Positions 1 through 13,099 of a stretch of 15,420 nucleotides of DNA are shown here, piece by piece. The position numbers and the translations under genes were made by a program. Where the stretch lies: contig JSYX01000725.1 of NCBI GenBank assembly GCA_000787465.1, forward strand, positions 1 through 15,420. Reading direction: 5' to 3'. Each line of letters begins with the position of its first letter. Position 1 is the first letter of the stretch. The notes beneath the pieces were generated by a model, which saw nothing but the letters and a program-made list of their open reading frames with translations, was not told the DNA's origin and made no database searches. This stretch comes from Thermomucor indicae-seudaticae (lineage: Eukaryota; Mucoromycota; Mucoromycetes; Mucorales; Lichtheimiaceae).

Positions 1-134
1 ATCTCATACATCGGACAATCAAACCCGTATGCAAACTTTTTGCCCGCCAGTGTACGTAATGGCTCAAATTTTTTGGGCGGGTGAATGATTCCGCGCCGGA
101 TGTTATTATGCTTCTGTGTTTTGAAATGCTAATT
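1..134. other. 3' flank of the Utp12 gene
   Basis: This is the sequence downstream of the minus-strand Utp12 stop codon. No gene is visible, and no canonical AATAAA is seen on the minus strand. It presumably holds the Utp12 3' untranslated region and part of an intergenic spacer that continues outside the window. Confidence 0.5.
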
Positions 135-3100
135 TTACAAATGGATGAATTTTCTTTTCTTGGAGTCGTCTACAGGTGGTTCATCGAAGAAATCTGCGGT
201 ATTGCGAGCTTCATAGTCTCGCTGCAAATAGCCTAACGCCGCAATATTATATCCCATAATATTCTTTTGGTTAGTGAGCCATGACCGCAGCGAGTACCGA
301 ATAGAGTCGAGCATAGGACGCATAAGTCGATTTGCTACAATTTGATTATGGTGTGTCTTGAGTAATGCGAATAAGACCTTGGAAAGAAGCAGAACATTCC
401 ATCTCTAACATAGCGAGCAACCTTAGAGATGTATCCACATATCTGCCAAAAATGTTATGACCCAACATTTACCTTTTTCGCCCAGTCATCAATGCATGAT
501 AATAAAGAAGTTACTTTTGCAAACGGTAATACTAATAAGGCCTCTTCGAGATCGTTGGCTTTGATTTTCTCTAAAACGTTCAGCATGTATCTTTCGGCGC
601 TTATGTCACCCATTGCGAGCAAAAGCGGATTCCGTTGAGGAGGTTGGACAGAAATTCCGCGTGATTTAGCCTATCGAACGCGTACAGGTTAAATTTTTCC
701 AAGTTACAGTTGCTAAAGTCTGCTTTATGCTTACCGCTTCAAATTCTGTCCAAGCTTGCTTTTCCTGCTCAACAATTTCAAGAGCTTCCATAATACGTTC
801 ACCAGCCTTAAGCGTCTCCATCGTTTGCTTTCCGGCTGATTGCACCTCTCCGTCCTCTACGGTCGCTCTTTCCATCTGTCCAACAAGCGTTGACTCGTAA
901 AGCTCTTCGAGTTCTTTTTCACGTTCTTCCTCTAGGAAAAGCTAAACGTTATGTTAGATAATGTTGCTCAACTCGCTTAATTTTCACGAACCTGCTCATC
1001 TGTTTTCTCCCAAATCCGTATAGATTTATCATGCGATCCAGTAACCACAAATGATCCATGTTTGGATACAGCCAAAGCCCAGATTTCGCCGTGATGTCCT
1101 TCTAGCTTCATAATGTTCTCAAACTAGGCATCATCAACCCGTGAGCATTTCTATATATACCCAATTCAGAGTGTCCAACATACCTTATCACCATCCCAAT
1201 ACTTCAGTAGTTTGTCCTTGCTTCCCGTAAAGAAATAATGTGTTCCCCACACGAATTGGATACATGTGACACTTTCTTGGTGAGCAAATATAGACTTATG
1301 GCAATCACCGAAATCAAGGCCCCAGATCTTGACATTTTTATCAGCTGAGGCTGTAGCTATAAGGGTATTATCGGACGATATGTCCATGGACAAGACTGGT
1401 AACTACACGATGCCATGATATCAGTTGGACTTGCTTTTCCTTTCTTTTCTTGTGAGACTATACATACCTTGTGGCCATATAATGACAGGAAGAATTTCAG
1501 AGTATCATGATAGAAAATCTTGACAGTGGTGTCGAGTAGAGAAACCGCTAATAAATTCTGGTTTGGACTATAGCGCACACACAATACTTCATCGGACATC
1601 TTCAGTGTGCGCATATGTATGAATGTCAATCGCTTGGAACCCTGCAAACTCCCTATGAGACAATCCTCGCCAACCCTTTCTTTGCAGAACAATGGATAGC
1701 TTACTTTTGGATTATTCTTGTCTGTAGTAACTTCAAAGTCCCAGAATTTTACGTCTTTGTCTGCACTTCCCGTAACAAACCCTCGTTTGTCGGGTCTGAC
1801 TTGGAGAGAATATATAGATCCATCATGGACTTTTGTAGACTCTAGTAATGAAGAAGAACCAATGTCATATAGTTCAAGTTCTCCGGTTTTCGTGCCTAGT
1901 AAAACCTGTTTTCCGCATTATTATCTGCAAGATAATGCTTGGGTGTTATTTAATAACCTACATGTCGATCGCCGGGAAGGAAAGAACAGCACAATGCATA
2001 ACCACACTCGATAGACCGTATGCAAGAACGTGTTCTAACATTCCATATCTTCAAGATATCTTTAACCGGAAAAAAAGAATCAGCATTATATATTGAAAAT
2101 TGTCTGTTACGCTCCGACTTACTGTTGGATGCTGTCGCCAATAATTCATCGTCAGAGCTTAAGGCAACTGCTCGAATATCAGAGCGATGTCCAGGGAGAT
2201 CCACCGATGAAAGACGTACAGGTTCTCCTACGTCTTCGGACAACTTTCCTCGTGGCAGCGGTACGTTGTAGACTTCAAGGACATTGTTACTCAATGATAG
2301 TACCATCTACGACAAAAAATTTCAGTCTCTCTCTCAATAGTAAAATCGCAGGTAAAGATAATAATAAATCTTGCCTGTAAATGCCCAGTCTTTTCCAAAT
2401 TCTTTGTCGGCGCAAAATCAAAACCGCGAACTTTCGAAGATGCGTAAACGACGGTGTAGCTGCTAAACTCATCTTCTGCCTGTATCTCATCACTGATCTC
2501 AATTTCTTTTCCTTTCTCTTTTGCTCTCTTTCGGCGACGTTGAATCTTCTTTCTGATATATTCGTGATCTCGACGCACATAAAGCTCAACGGATTTATCC
2601 AACGAATGCACACCGATAAATTTATCGGAAGAGTGGAACCGAATAGTAACAACACGTTCACGCGACCGGCGCGGTATATTGCCGTATAACGTAATTGCTT
2701 TCGCTGCAGCGTCCACGTCCATACCAGAATTTTCCTCCAACGGACTATCGAGTATATCCCAGTTGATTTTCCAGGCTTTCAGCATCGGCTCACTGCCACC
2801 TGATAACACTATGCTCTGGCTTGCGTCGACTCCAAAGGACCACACTTCTGTCCGGTGACCGACCACAGTCTCACGACAGAATTGACTCGACAAATCCCAA
2901 AGTTTCAGTAACGTATCCTTTGATGCCGATAACAGATATCCCGCTGCCTGATTCGACGAAATATGGCCGCTCGACTTGTCTTGCTGATCTCGAGGTCGAT
3001 TTAAGAATGCGATGCATGTGATTTGATCCTTGTGTCCTTTCAACCGATACAGTCCTGCCTCGCCCACGACGTCCCACACAATCAAGTCAGTGTCTCGAGA

Positions 3101-3577
3101 TCCTGATGCAAGTAAAGTTCCATCCTTGTTGAATGCTAAAGCTGTTACAGCACCGCGATGTCCGCTCAATGTCACAACGGATGCGGAGGCGTCTTGTCGC
3201 CAGAGTCGAACAGCACCATCGGAATAGCTACAAGGCTCTCAGTTTTAGATCAGTAGTCCGTGGTATCATGTCAGATCGCTCCCTTACCCAACAGCATAAT
3301 CTCGCTGATTAGGACTTTTTGCAATGCAGGTGACTTCTGCTTTGTTGCCGGGTTCTTTCCACCGCCGAATCTGAACATGTTATATAAGACTTTGCTGTCA
3401 TTAACTTCGGCGCAGCCAAGTTACCTCTGTTCCTTTCTTCAGGTCCCATAGGATTACGTCTTCTAACGCTGGAGCAATGGCTATCTTTTCGGTATTGTCA
3501 TAAATAACGCTAGTTTGATTTGATGTGATCACGCCAAAATTTGCCAGAGGCTCATAGCGAAGGTAAGCCTTGACCAT
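135..3577 (-). CDS. UTP12: U3 snoRNP WD40 protein Utp12/Dip2 (WDR3), 12 exons
   Basis: WD40 subunit of the UTP-B module of the small-subunit processome, acting in nucleolar 18S pre-rRNA processing. Inferred exons, 5' to 3': 3577-3425, 3370-3288, 3227-2375, 2306-2123, 2059-1962, 1905-1705, 1641-1468, 1402-1184, 1123-992, 941-735, 670-473, 404-135. All phases agree and give 923 residues, against about 943 in human and yeast. Family signatures are the start [62 protein letters not shown] and [18 protein letters not shown]. After the WD40 propellers come a charged helix (about residues 695-768) and the Utp12 domain (from about 769), ending in a basic KKRKFIHL tail. The ATG at 3577 is chosen because the frame upstream opens only with a TTG. 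The intron after exon 3 is GC-AG. Introns 4 and 6 are 63 nt, in phase and without stops. Confidence 0.95.
2307..2374 (-). other. GC-AG intron of the Utp12 gene
   Basis: The exon 3 end, coding GHLQ, is followed on the minus strand by CAG|GCAAGA. The next exon, beginning MVLSLSNNV, follows TTGTCGTAG. The junction is phase 0 and joins two stretches that are contiguous in the WDR3/Dip2 family. No GT donor in the right place keeps the frame. Length is 68 nt. The donor fits the GC-AG subclass consensus AG|GCAAG. Confidence 0.8.
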
Positions 3578-3830
3578 TGCAAGAGTGTCTCTGCAGTTCA
3601 AGCAAAATTTCAAGCGATTTCCTAAAATAAAAGATCGCTGGGAATTTGTGGCTTGAAGGTGTGGCTCTTCACGCAGCGGTACGATTTTGTACCGACTTCT
3701 CTGTCGAGTTTCTCTACAACAAACATGAATATTTTTACGGGTTTCTGCAATGATTTTAAAGCATAGCCCTTCGTTGATGTGGTGAATTGATTTTGTGGCG
3801 GATACAGTTTATCCATAATGGTCTAATGCT
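3578..3830 (-). promoter_or_regulatory. 5' leader/promoter region of Utp12, with possible uORF or leader intron
   Basis: Immediately upstream of the Utp12 ATG, the minus strand contains CTTTTATTTTAG ending at 3622, which looks like a good 3' splice site. A 64-codon open frame starting at an ATG at 3816 ends in that same TAG. It matches no family I know. Either the leader carries an intron whose acceptor is at 3622, or there is an upstream open reading frame. The sequence alone does not decide between them. Confidence 0.3.
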
Positions 3831-3974
3831 TGCGTAAGGACAGCGGGTTTCGCAGAAGTCTGACTGTTACAAAATTGTACCGCTCTTCATCCCTTTGTTT
3901 GAAGCACATAAAGCATTGCCAGCGCCTTCAAAATATAGCATACGATACTTTAATCCATAAAATTTTCCAATTGA
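3831..3974. other. spacer, no gene seen
   Basis: This lies between the Utp12 leader and the decayed Cys/His tract. It is AT-rich, and on the minus strand it would be the 3' flank of that tract. Nothing further is recognised. Confidence 0.3.
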
Positions 3975-4358
3975 TTACATGCTGGCATGCTCTGCCAAAT
4001 GTGTGACCATATGGTCTTTGCAATGGACCATGTTGGGGTCACAAATACACCTCAACAACGACTTGCTCTTGCATCCCTCTGTCTGGCAATCCCGCAGTTT
4101 GCGATGCCGTTAGTCATTATCACCCAAGGATGCGCGCTTATGGCCCAGACCAGCATACAGTGACCTGCTTTCTGGGCTACTATAAGGATTCGACGCAGAT
4201 GCAGCTATCATCATCATCATTTGCCCATAGCTAAGTATAGATTGGCCTAACCTAGCGCGGGACGTTGAATGAACCGTATCTGCGCCCTCGTGAGAAAACA
4301 TGCTATAGGCAGAGAACCCATCAGCCTTGGCGACAGCGAAGAAGGAAGAAAGAAACAC
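3975..4358 (-). pseudogene. Cys/His-rich coding tract interrupted by one in-frame stop
   Basis: On the minus strand one reading frame runs from 4358 to 3975, broken only by a TAA at 4110-4112. The part before the stop is Ser/Ala/Met-rich and includes a four-Met run. The 44 codons after it hold a regular zinc-ligand pattern: C-x4-C-x8-C-x-C-x7-C-x2-H-x3-H-x3-H, between 4109 and 3975. Such a pattern is unlikely by chance and resembles a B-box or the C-terminal zinc-binding domain of some DDE transposases. I do not recognise the family. The TAA could be a disabling mutation, or it could lie in an unrecognised intron: CTAAC at the stop, with a TTGCCAG downstream, would suit a branch point and acceptor. 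It probably belongs with the other fragments upstream on the same strand as remains of one gene or element. Confidence 0.35.
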
Positions 4359-4540
4359 ATCTGATCTTCCTAGCGATACGTTTTGACCACATCGTGGAAA
4401 GAGATGAGCTGGTCACGACAATTGTTCGTGATACCAACAGCGCTTGAACAATGGTTTTCGGGTTATAGCAACTGAAAGATACAATTTACTAAGCATTGAT
4501 CAATACCTTTGTTTTGTTCATACTCGGCGAAGACCTGTGG

Positions 4541-4687
4541 TCAATGCGTTCTCTTTACAGTGCAGTCAATACAGCGAATCACTTCACTTCTTCTGCTACT
4601 AGATGTTATTCCGCAGTTACAGATAACGATCTTTGGTTGACGATCGTGTGCTCCGCGTGCAGTATGCGCTGATATTCTCCCATTTCT
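4541..4687 (-). pseudogene. Zinc-ribbon/PHD-like fragment
   Basis: The minus strand encodes a short open stretch containing KIVICNCGITSS and RCIDCTVKRTH, that is C-x-C-G, 15 residues, C-x2-C, then H four residues later, ending in TGA. The spacing recalls the first half of a PHD finger, but the second half cannot be joined without a frameshift or an unconvincing splice. It lies between the other two fragments on the same strand. I read it as part of the same decayed gene. The domain assignment is tentative. Confidence 0.3.
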
Positions 4688-4688
4688 G

Positions 4689-5257
4689 TCATATTGCAGT
4701 TGCATCAACGTGAACAACCTTATTGACCCTGTCCTCTGGCTTCCCGAAGACTCCCCGGCTTAACTCTTTCAAAGAGCTTTGAAACCGAAGATCACCGCAG
4801 GAGTTACATACGTGGTATTGAAAGTTCTTGAATTTAGTGGCGAGCGCACTCCAAGTAGGGCGAGCGAGCCTGTGAACTGCCGTGTTTCGTGCCTATAAAA
4901 GTGAATCTATTTGTTAGTCCCAGACGTCATGCGTAGCTCGTTGTTTTCAACCTTCGTCCTCAGCTTGCTGAACTTCAGGATCTGAGCGTGCGATCCTGAG
5001 GGCTTCTGTGTCTTGAGCCTAACGTTGGTGACTCATTCGAAGAGAAGTAAAGAATTTAGGGGTTTCTTACTTGTTCTCTTTGAGGAGCAATAGCATTTGT
5101 GCGTGTTCTTCGACGTTCCTCTGTATCCCTTTGCTGCTCAGCTTTGTACGTTTAATCTAGAAGAGCGTCGCAGCTTCACGCTATAGTGCATCTGCATTGC
5201 CAGACCTATTGGCTCGCGATCTCGTTTTTTCTCGTCAAAAATTCTTATGCGAGGCAT
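4689..5257 (-). pseudogene. Arg/Gln-rich fragment with W and CxxC motif, possibly Helitron-type N-terminus
   Basis: An ATG at 5257 opens a 39-codon frame (MPRIRIFDEKKRDREP...). The coding-like signal then moves to another frame rich in Arg, Gln and Glu (EERRRTRTNAIAPQREQ, 5148-5071). Two intron-like gaps follow. One is 5019-5070 (52 nt, GTAAGA...GTTAG). The other is 4893-4951 (59 nt, GTTGAA...GACTAAC...TTTATAG, with a textbook branch point). The last piece, 4892-4689, has 67 codons and contains RPTWSALATKFKNFQYHVC-N-S-C-G. Charged Arg/Gln repeats followed by a Trp and a CxxC...F are typical of the N-terminal part of fungal Helitron Rep-helicases. The reading frames do not all connect, so this is best called a relic. 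No Rep or helicase domain is visible. Confidence 0.3.
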
Positions 5258-5680
5258 TGTGCGATGTTTCGTTTAAGGGCAGGAGCAGAAGAAGTTAGTC
5301 TCAGGATCAAGGGAAGAAAGAGCTACAATAGCACTACTCAATCAATATTACTACGTCGCTCAGGTGAACGTAATGTATAAACGAAGACCTTGAAAAGTAA
5401 ACATGATTGCGCATCTGACAGCACAATGGGCACGATACCACTACATGTTGAAGGTAACAGTTCAAGATTATTTGTGTACTTGTAACATATTCCGTACATC
5501 CGTAATAAACAAGTGTAATATGGCTACATAATCCAAGAGTCACGGTCAATCGGATGAAGTATTGACAGGAAAGCGTGACGAACAGACAGAGTAAACTCTA
5601 CAGGCGTAGGCGTTCTTAATCTCTGTGTACGATAGAACGCCTATAATCGAAGATAAAATAGGAAACAGATACATAAGCAC
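5258..5680. other. intergenic spacer, no gene seen
   Basis: No open frame with coding character was found on either strand. It separates the decayed tract from the 3' end of the nucleoporin gene. Confidence 0.4.
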
Positions 5681-5686
5681 TTTATT
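5681..5686 (-). terminator. polyadenylation signal of the nucleoporin gene
   Basis: AATAAA on the minus strand (TTTATT on the plus strand), 45 nt beyond the nucleoporin stop codon. Its sequence and distance suit a eukaryotic poly(A) signal. Confidence 0.5.
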
Positions 5687-5731
5687 GTCTTTGGCTAACA
5701 CAAATGAGATATGTTATGATAATTTGCAATG

Positions 5732-8708
5732 TCAGAAACGCTCAACTTCAAATTCCCAAATTCCACGGTTGATGTCATAGTCAATAAATTTAACCCCTTC
5801 TCGGTTGCGGAGCTTAGCAGCAAACATCTTGGCGCGAGGATGCTCTGGATCCTTAATAGGTTGCTTGGTATCCTTATCGATAGAATAGCATCTTTCGAGT
5901 TTTACGACAGCTGGTACGTTCAATCCTTGGCCCTCCGGGGGCTTTTCAGACTCGTCAGGATAGACAACCACAGTTCTCTCCTCAATTATCACTAGTTTTC
6001 CCATGATTTCATGCACATCATACTTGGACAGATCCACGGGCTTCTTGAATCGTATTTCTCCGTAACCCTGACGACCCACGACAAAGTTCTCCACATGCTT
6101 CAATTCCTCTTCCATCATAGACTCCAAAGCTTCCAAAGTTGGCGAAGAGTAATAACCGTGACGACTACTGGCCGCAGAAAGTGCTGCAGGCGGCACGTCA
6201 TTCATTGTTGAGGAGGATGAAGCAGAGGACGGGCGTGCCGTTTGTTCCGCGGCTGATTTTGTTTCTTTCTTCTTGGAAGCAACAAGCTCCAATTTCGGAT
6301 CGAATAGGGTTTTCGGTGTAGTAGTCTTCTTGTTTACAAGAGCCGATATGTCATCAGTGGTGACTTTGTCAAATACGAGCTTCTTGTTGCTGGGACGGGG
6401 CGTGAACGCACCGACACCCAAAACAGCGCTATCATCTATACCTTCAAGAGAGCTCATCTTCTTTGTAGCTGTTCGGCTAGTGGGTGTGAACGCAAAACCT
6501 CGTAGCTTAATCTTGGATACTACACGCGGTGCCATAGGATAATGCGGAGAAGTAGGTTTCTTGCCTGGACTTTCTAAAGCAACAGCACTGGGGCCAGTTT
6601 TTGCTCCTGATGTCGGTTGTTTAGATGTGTCGAACAGTGGGTTTGTACCGTAAGGGTTCTTATCAACAGTTGCAATAAGCGGTTGCTGCTGTTGGCCGGC
6701 TTGCAAACCAGAAGCACCGAAAGACGTCAAGCCACCTGTAGTAGGTAAACTAAATGTTCCAGTGCCACTCGTTTGTTGGGTACCGAAACCTCCAAAGCCT
6801 GTGCCAGTGCCCTGAGTGTTACCGAACAAACTGGTCGTACCAGTTGTGCCGGCAGGCTTTTGACCGAAAAGACCACCTCCACTTGTGCCAAACCCGCCAG
6901 TTTGGCCCGTACCAAAGCCACCAAACGTTGTCCCAGTCGTCTGCGTCTGATTGCCTCCAAACAACGAAGGACCGCTTGTTGCCGGTTTGTTAGCACCGAA
7001 TAAACCACCTCCTTGAGACGTTTGCGTTGTGCCGAAACCAGTGGTGCCAGTACCGGTACCCCCAAATCCACCAAAACCCGTAGTACCGGTCGTACCAGTT
7101 TGAGTTCCGGCTGGATTGAATGAGAAGCTCGTCGCTGGCTTACTAGTCGCGGTCGAGCCAAATCCTGTTCCGAAACCGCCAAATCCACCAGTCGTCGTAG
7201 TGCCTGCAGGCTTCTGTCCGAAACCACCAAAACCTGTCTGTTGCTGATTTGTTTGGCCGAAACCAGTAGTTCCGGTAGTTGATTGACCGAATGCTGGAGT
7301 TGTCGATGTACCAAACCCACTGGTGCCTGTTTGCGTCGATCCTGTAATTCCATACTCTTTTAGAGAACGCCGCGTATACAGACTCAAGCTAATGCTTACC
7401 AAAAAGAGGCTTGGCAGCTATGTTTGCTGCTGCGCCGAAACCGCCTGTACCCGTGCCACCGAAGGCCGTGGAAGTGTTGGTGCCAAAGCCAGACGTACCA
7501 AAGCCGCCTGTGCTAGAAGTTCCAAATCCAGTAGTTCCCGTTTGCTGCGTTTGACCAAAAAGGCCAGTGCCAGTATTCGTGCTACCAAATGCGCTTGACG
7601 TTTGAGGCTGTCCAAAGGCGCTTGTCGTCTGTTGCCCGAATGGTGTTGCAGTGGCTGGTTGGCCAAACGCACCAGTGCCAGTACCGAACCCTCCCGTCGC
7701 AGTTGATCCAAAGCCCGTGGTTGCAGCTGCACCAGCATTTTTTCGGTTCTGCATATAATCTTGTAATCGAAGTTCTTCCAGAGAGAAATTGCGGTACTGT
7801 GGCATAGCCGTGATAGTTTGGAAGAAGTTGTTAACGCCAGAAGTAGCATCACGGTCTTGAGTTGGCGTGAAGTCTGCAATAGCAGTTCCCTGATTTGTAC
7901 CTCCAACAGGCTGCCCGAATGCCGAGGTTTGACCTAAGGACCCAAACCCAGTTTGTGTTTGCGTACCGAAAGCCGTCGGCGTAGTAGTCGAAGCACCGAA
8001 CGCACTGGGGGCAGATGTCGTTGTGGTTCCAAAGGCACTTGGGCGACTTTGTCCGAATAGTCCACCACCAGTCTGAGTCGTTGTAGAGCCGAAAGCGGAA
8101 GTCGTTCCTGTGGCTGTATAAATCATGTCAGTAAACCCCACATCAAGCTTTCAAATAAATCAGATATCTTACAAGAGCCAAAGCCGCCAAATCCAGTCGT
8201 CGCAGGTTGTTGCGCTGTGAAAATTCAAATACATTTTCGTTAGTGGCATGGTCGTTCTTAGTACTCATATCATTCTTACTTGTGCCAAAAGCAGAACTTC
8301 CGCCGAAAGCAGAAGGTCTCGCCTGACCGAAAGCCGAGCCAGTGCTAGTGCCAAAACCTCCTAAAAGATACGTCCGCAGTAATAATTAACAGGACTCCTC
8401 ATGGAAAGAACCATCTGCAAATCACGGAAAATTTACCAGTCGTTGCTCCTGAGCCAAACGCACTCGTCTGAGCAGGTTGACCAAATGCACTTGTAGATGT
8501 ATTAGCTGTGCTTCCAGAAGTGGCCGGTGTTGAAGTTGATCCAAATCCTTCAAATCCAAAAATCAGTCTTACGCATCTAATAAGAACTCAGTTTCGACTT
8601 ACCTCCAAATGCCGAAGGTTGTTGCTGTGGCTGTTGTCCAAAGACTGACGTTTGTTGGGGTTGTTGACCAAAGCCTCCGGAGCTACCGAATGCACTTTTA
8701 CCAAACAT
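5732..8708 (-). CDS. NUP98: Nup98-family GLFG nucleoporin lacking a Nup96 part, 6 exons
   Basis: Phenylalanine-glycine nucleoporin of the central channel of the nuclear pore, acting in permeability-barrier formation and mRNA export. Inferred exons: 8708-8603, 8547-8437, 8360-8280, 8214-8173, 8113-7400, 7341-5732, all joined in phase 1, giving 887 residues. It starts MFGKSAFGSSGGFGQQ. FG and GLFG repeats fill about residues 1-570, interrupted by a GLEBS motif at about 189-238. A linker with basic Ser/Pro patches leads to the C-terminal autoproteolytic domain at about 746-887 (GRQGYGEIRF, VVVYPDESEKPPEGQGLN, GIWEFEVERF). In Nup98-Nup96 precursors this domain ends HF|S. Here it ends RF followed directly by TGA, so there is no cleavage site and no Nup96. 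That resembles budding-yeast Nup100/Nup116. The ATG is the first in frame. Confidence 0.93.
7740..7889 (-). other. GLEBS motif (Gle2/Rae1-binding) within the nucleoporin
   Basis: Around residues 189-238 the FG repeats give way to a unique segment containing NNFFQTITAMPQYRNFSLEE and RLQDYMQNRK. This matches the Gle2-binding sequence of vertebrate Nup98 and yeast Nup116 (ITAM..Y...SLEELR..DY..NRK). In that family it binds the WD40 export factor Rae1/Gle2. Among the yeast paralogues Nup116 carries it while Nup100 and Nup145N do not, so this protein is functionally closest to Nup116/Nup98. Confidence 0.92.
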
Positions 8709-8879
8709 TGTCGTATTATTGATTGTTGGCCGGCAAAAAAATGCAATGAAAAAGAAATTCGAACGCGTGGCGGCAAAATTGTCGTGCACCCCGTTTGCTG
8801 CGGTCCAAAAAGATTTCCAATAGTCAGTTTCTTTTTTTGTCAATCTTCCTTATAATACCCAAAACCAATACACACCCTA
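8709..8879. promoter_or_regulatory. shared divergent promoter of the nucleoporin and CEG1 genes
   Basis: The two start codons face away from each other across 171 bp, so both promoters must lie here or extend into the neighbouring genes. On the plus strand TATAATAC occurs at 8851-8858 and CCAAT at 8865-8869, both close to the CEG1 ATG. They may be leader sequence rather than true promoter boxes. T-rich tracts at 8831-8838 could exclude nucleosomes. Confidence 0.55.
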
Positions 8880-12692
<3,813 letters not shown>

Positions 12693-13099
12693 AAAGAAGC
12701 ACTGTTGCGTTGAAGCAGAAAATTTCTGTGACTTTTTGGAGTCTTTATGAATCTTTGTTAACGGTCTGCTTGCGTAAGCCGACCCGTTTATCATCTCTTC
12801 CTTTCATACGATTCATCGACCTAAAGCTGTCTTTATTTTACGAGAACCTCTGTGGGATGATGCAATAAAAGGCCTTCTAACGTTTCCACTTTATCGCGGT
12901 AGCTTTATTTTTTTAAGTTGGCTTTTTGCAGCTTTTATAGGACGGTTCCTTTTCAAGAGGGATAACTAAGTTAATGAAGAAGAAGTGTGAAGGATGCAAG
13001 AGGAGAAAATGTATGTATAAGCAATGAAGCTTCTAGACTGTCTCAAGGGAAGGAGTCCATGTTAAAGAGACCAATTCAGTTTCAAGCTGCTGCTAATAA
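12693..13099. promoter_or_regulatory. MAP2 promoter and 3' region of the C2H2 gene
   Basis: This 407 bp spacer lies between two minus-strand genes. It must carry the MAP2 leader and promoter on its left, and the C2H2 gene's 3' end on its right. The MAP2 reading frame stays open up to an ATG at 12794. No clear TATA box or poly(A) signal was found. A tiny plus-strand frame at 12974-13027 is described under findings. Confidence 0.45.

Noticed and set aside
5732..7341. Treating the GLFG region as a tandem DNA repeat or mobile element
   Set aside because: Repetition is at the protein level with varied codons and spacing, as expected for an FG nucleoporin.
6727..7353. 208-codon minus-strand open frame inside the nucleoporin gene
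   Set aside because: It is a shifted-frame shadow of the FG-repeat coding region. Repetitive Gly/Thr/Phe codons suppress stops in other frames, and it resembles no known family.
7418..7906. 162-codon minus-strand open frame overlapping FG repeats and GLEBS
   Set aside because: The GLEBS and FG frames are the ones that match known proteins. This is an out-of-frame shadow.
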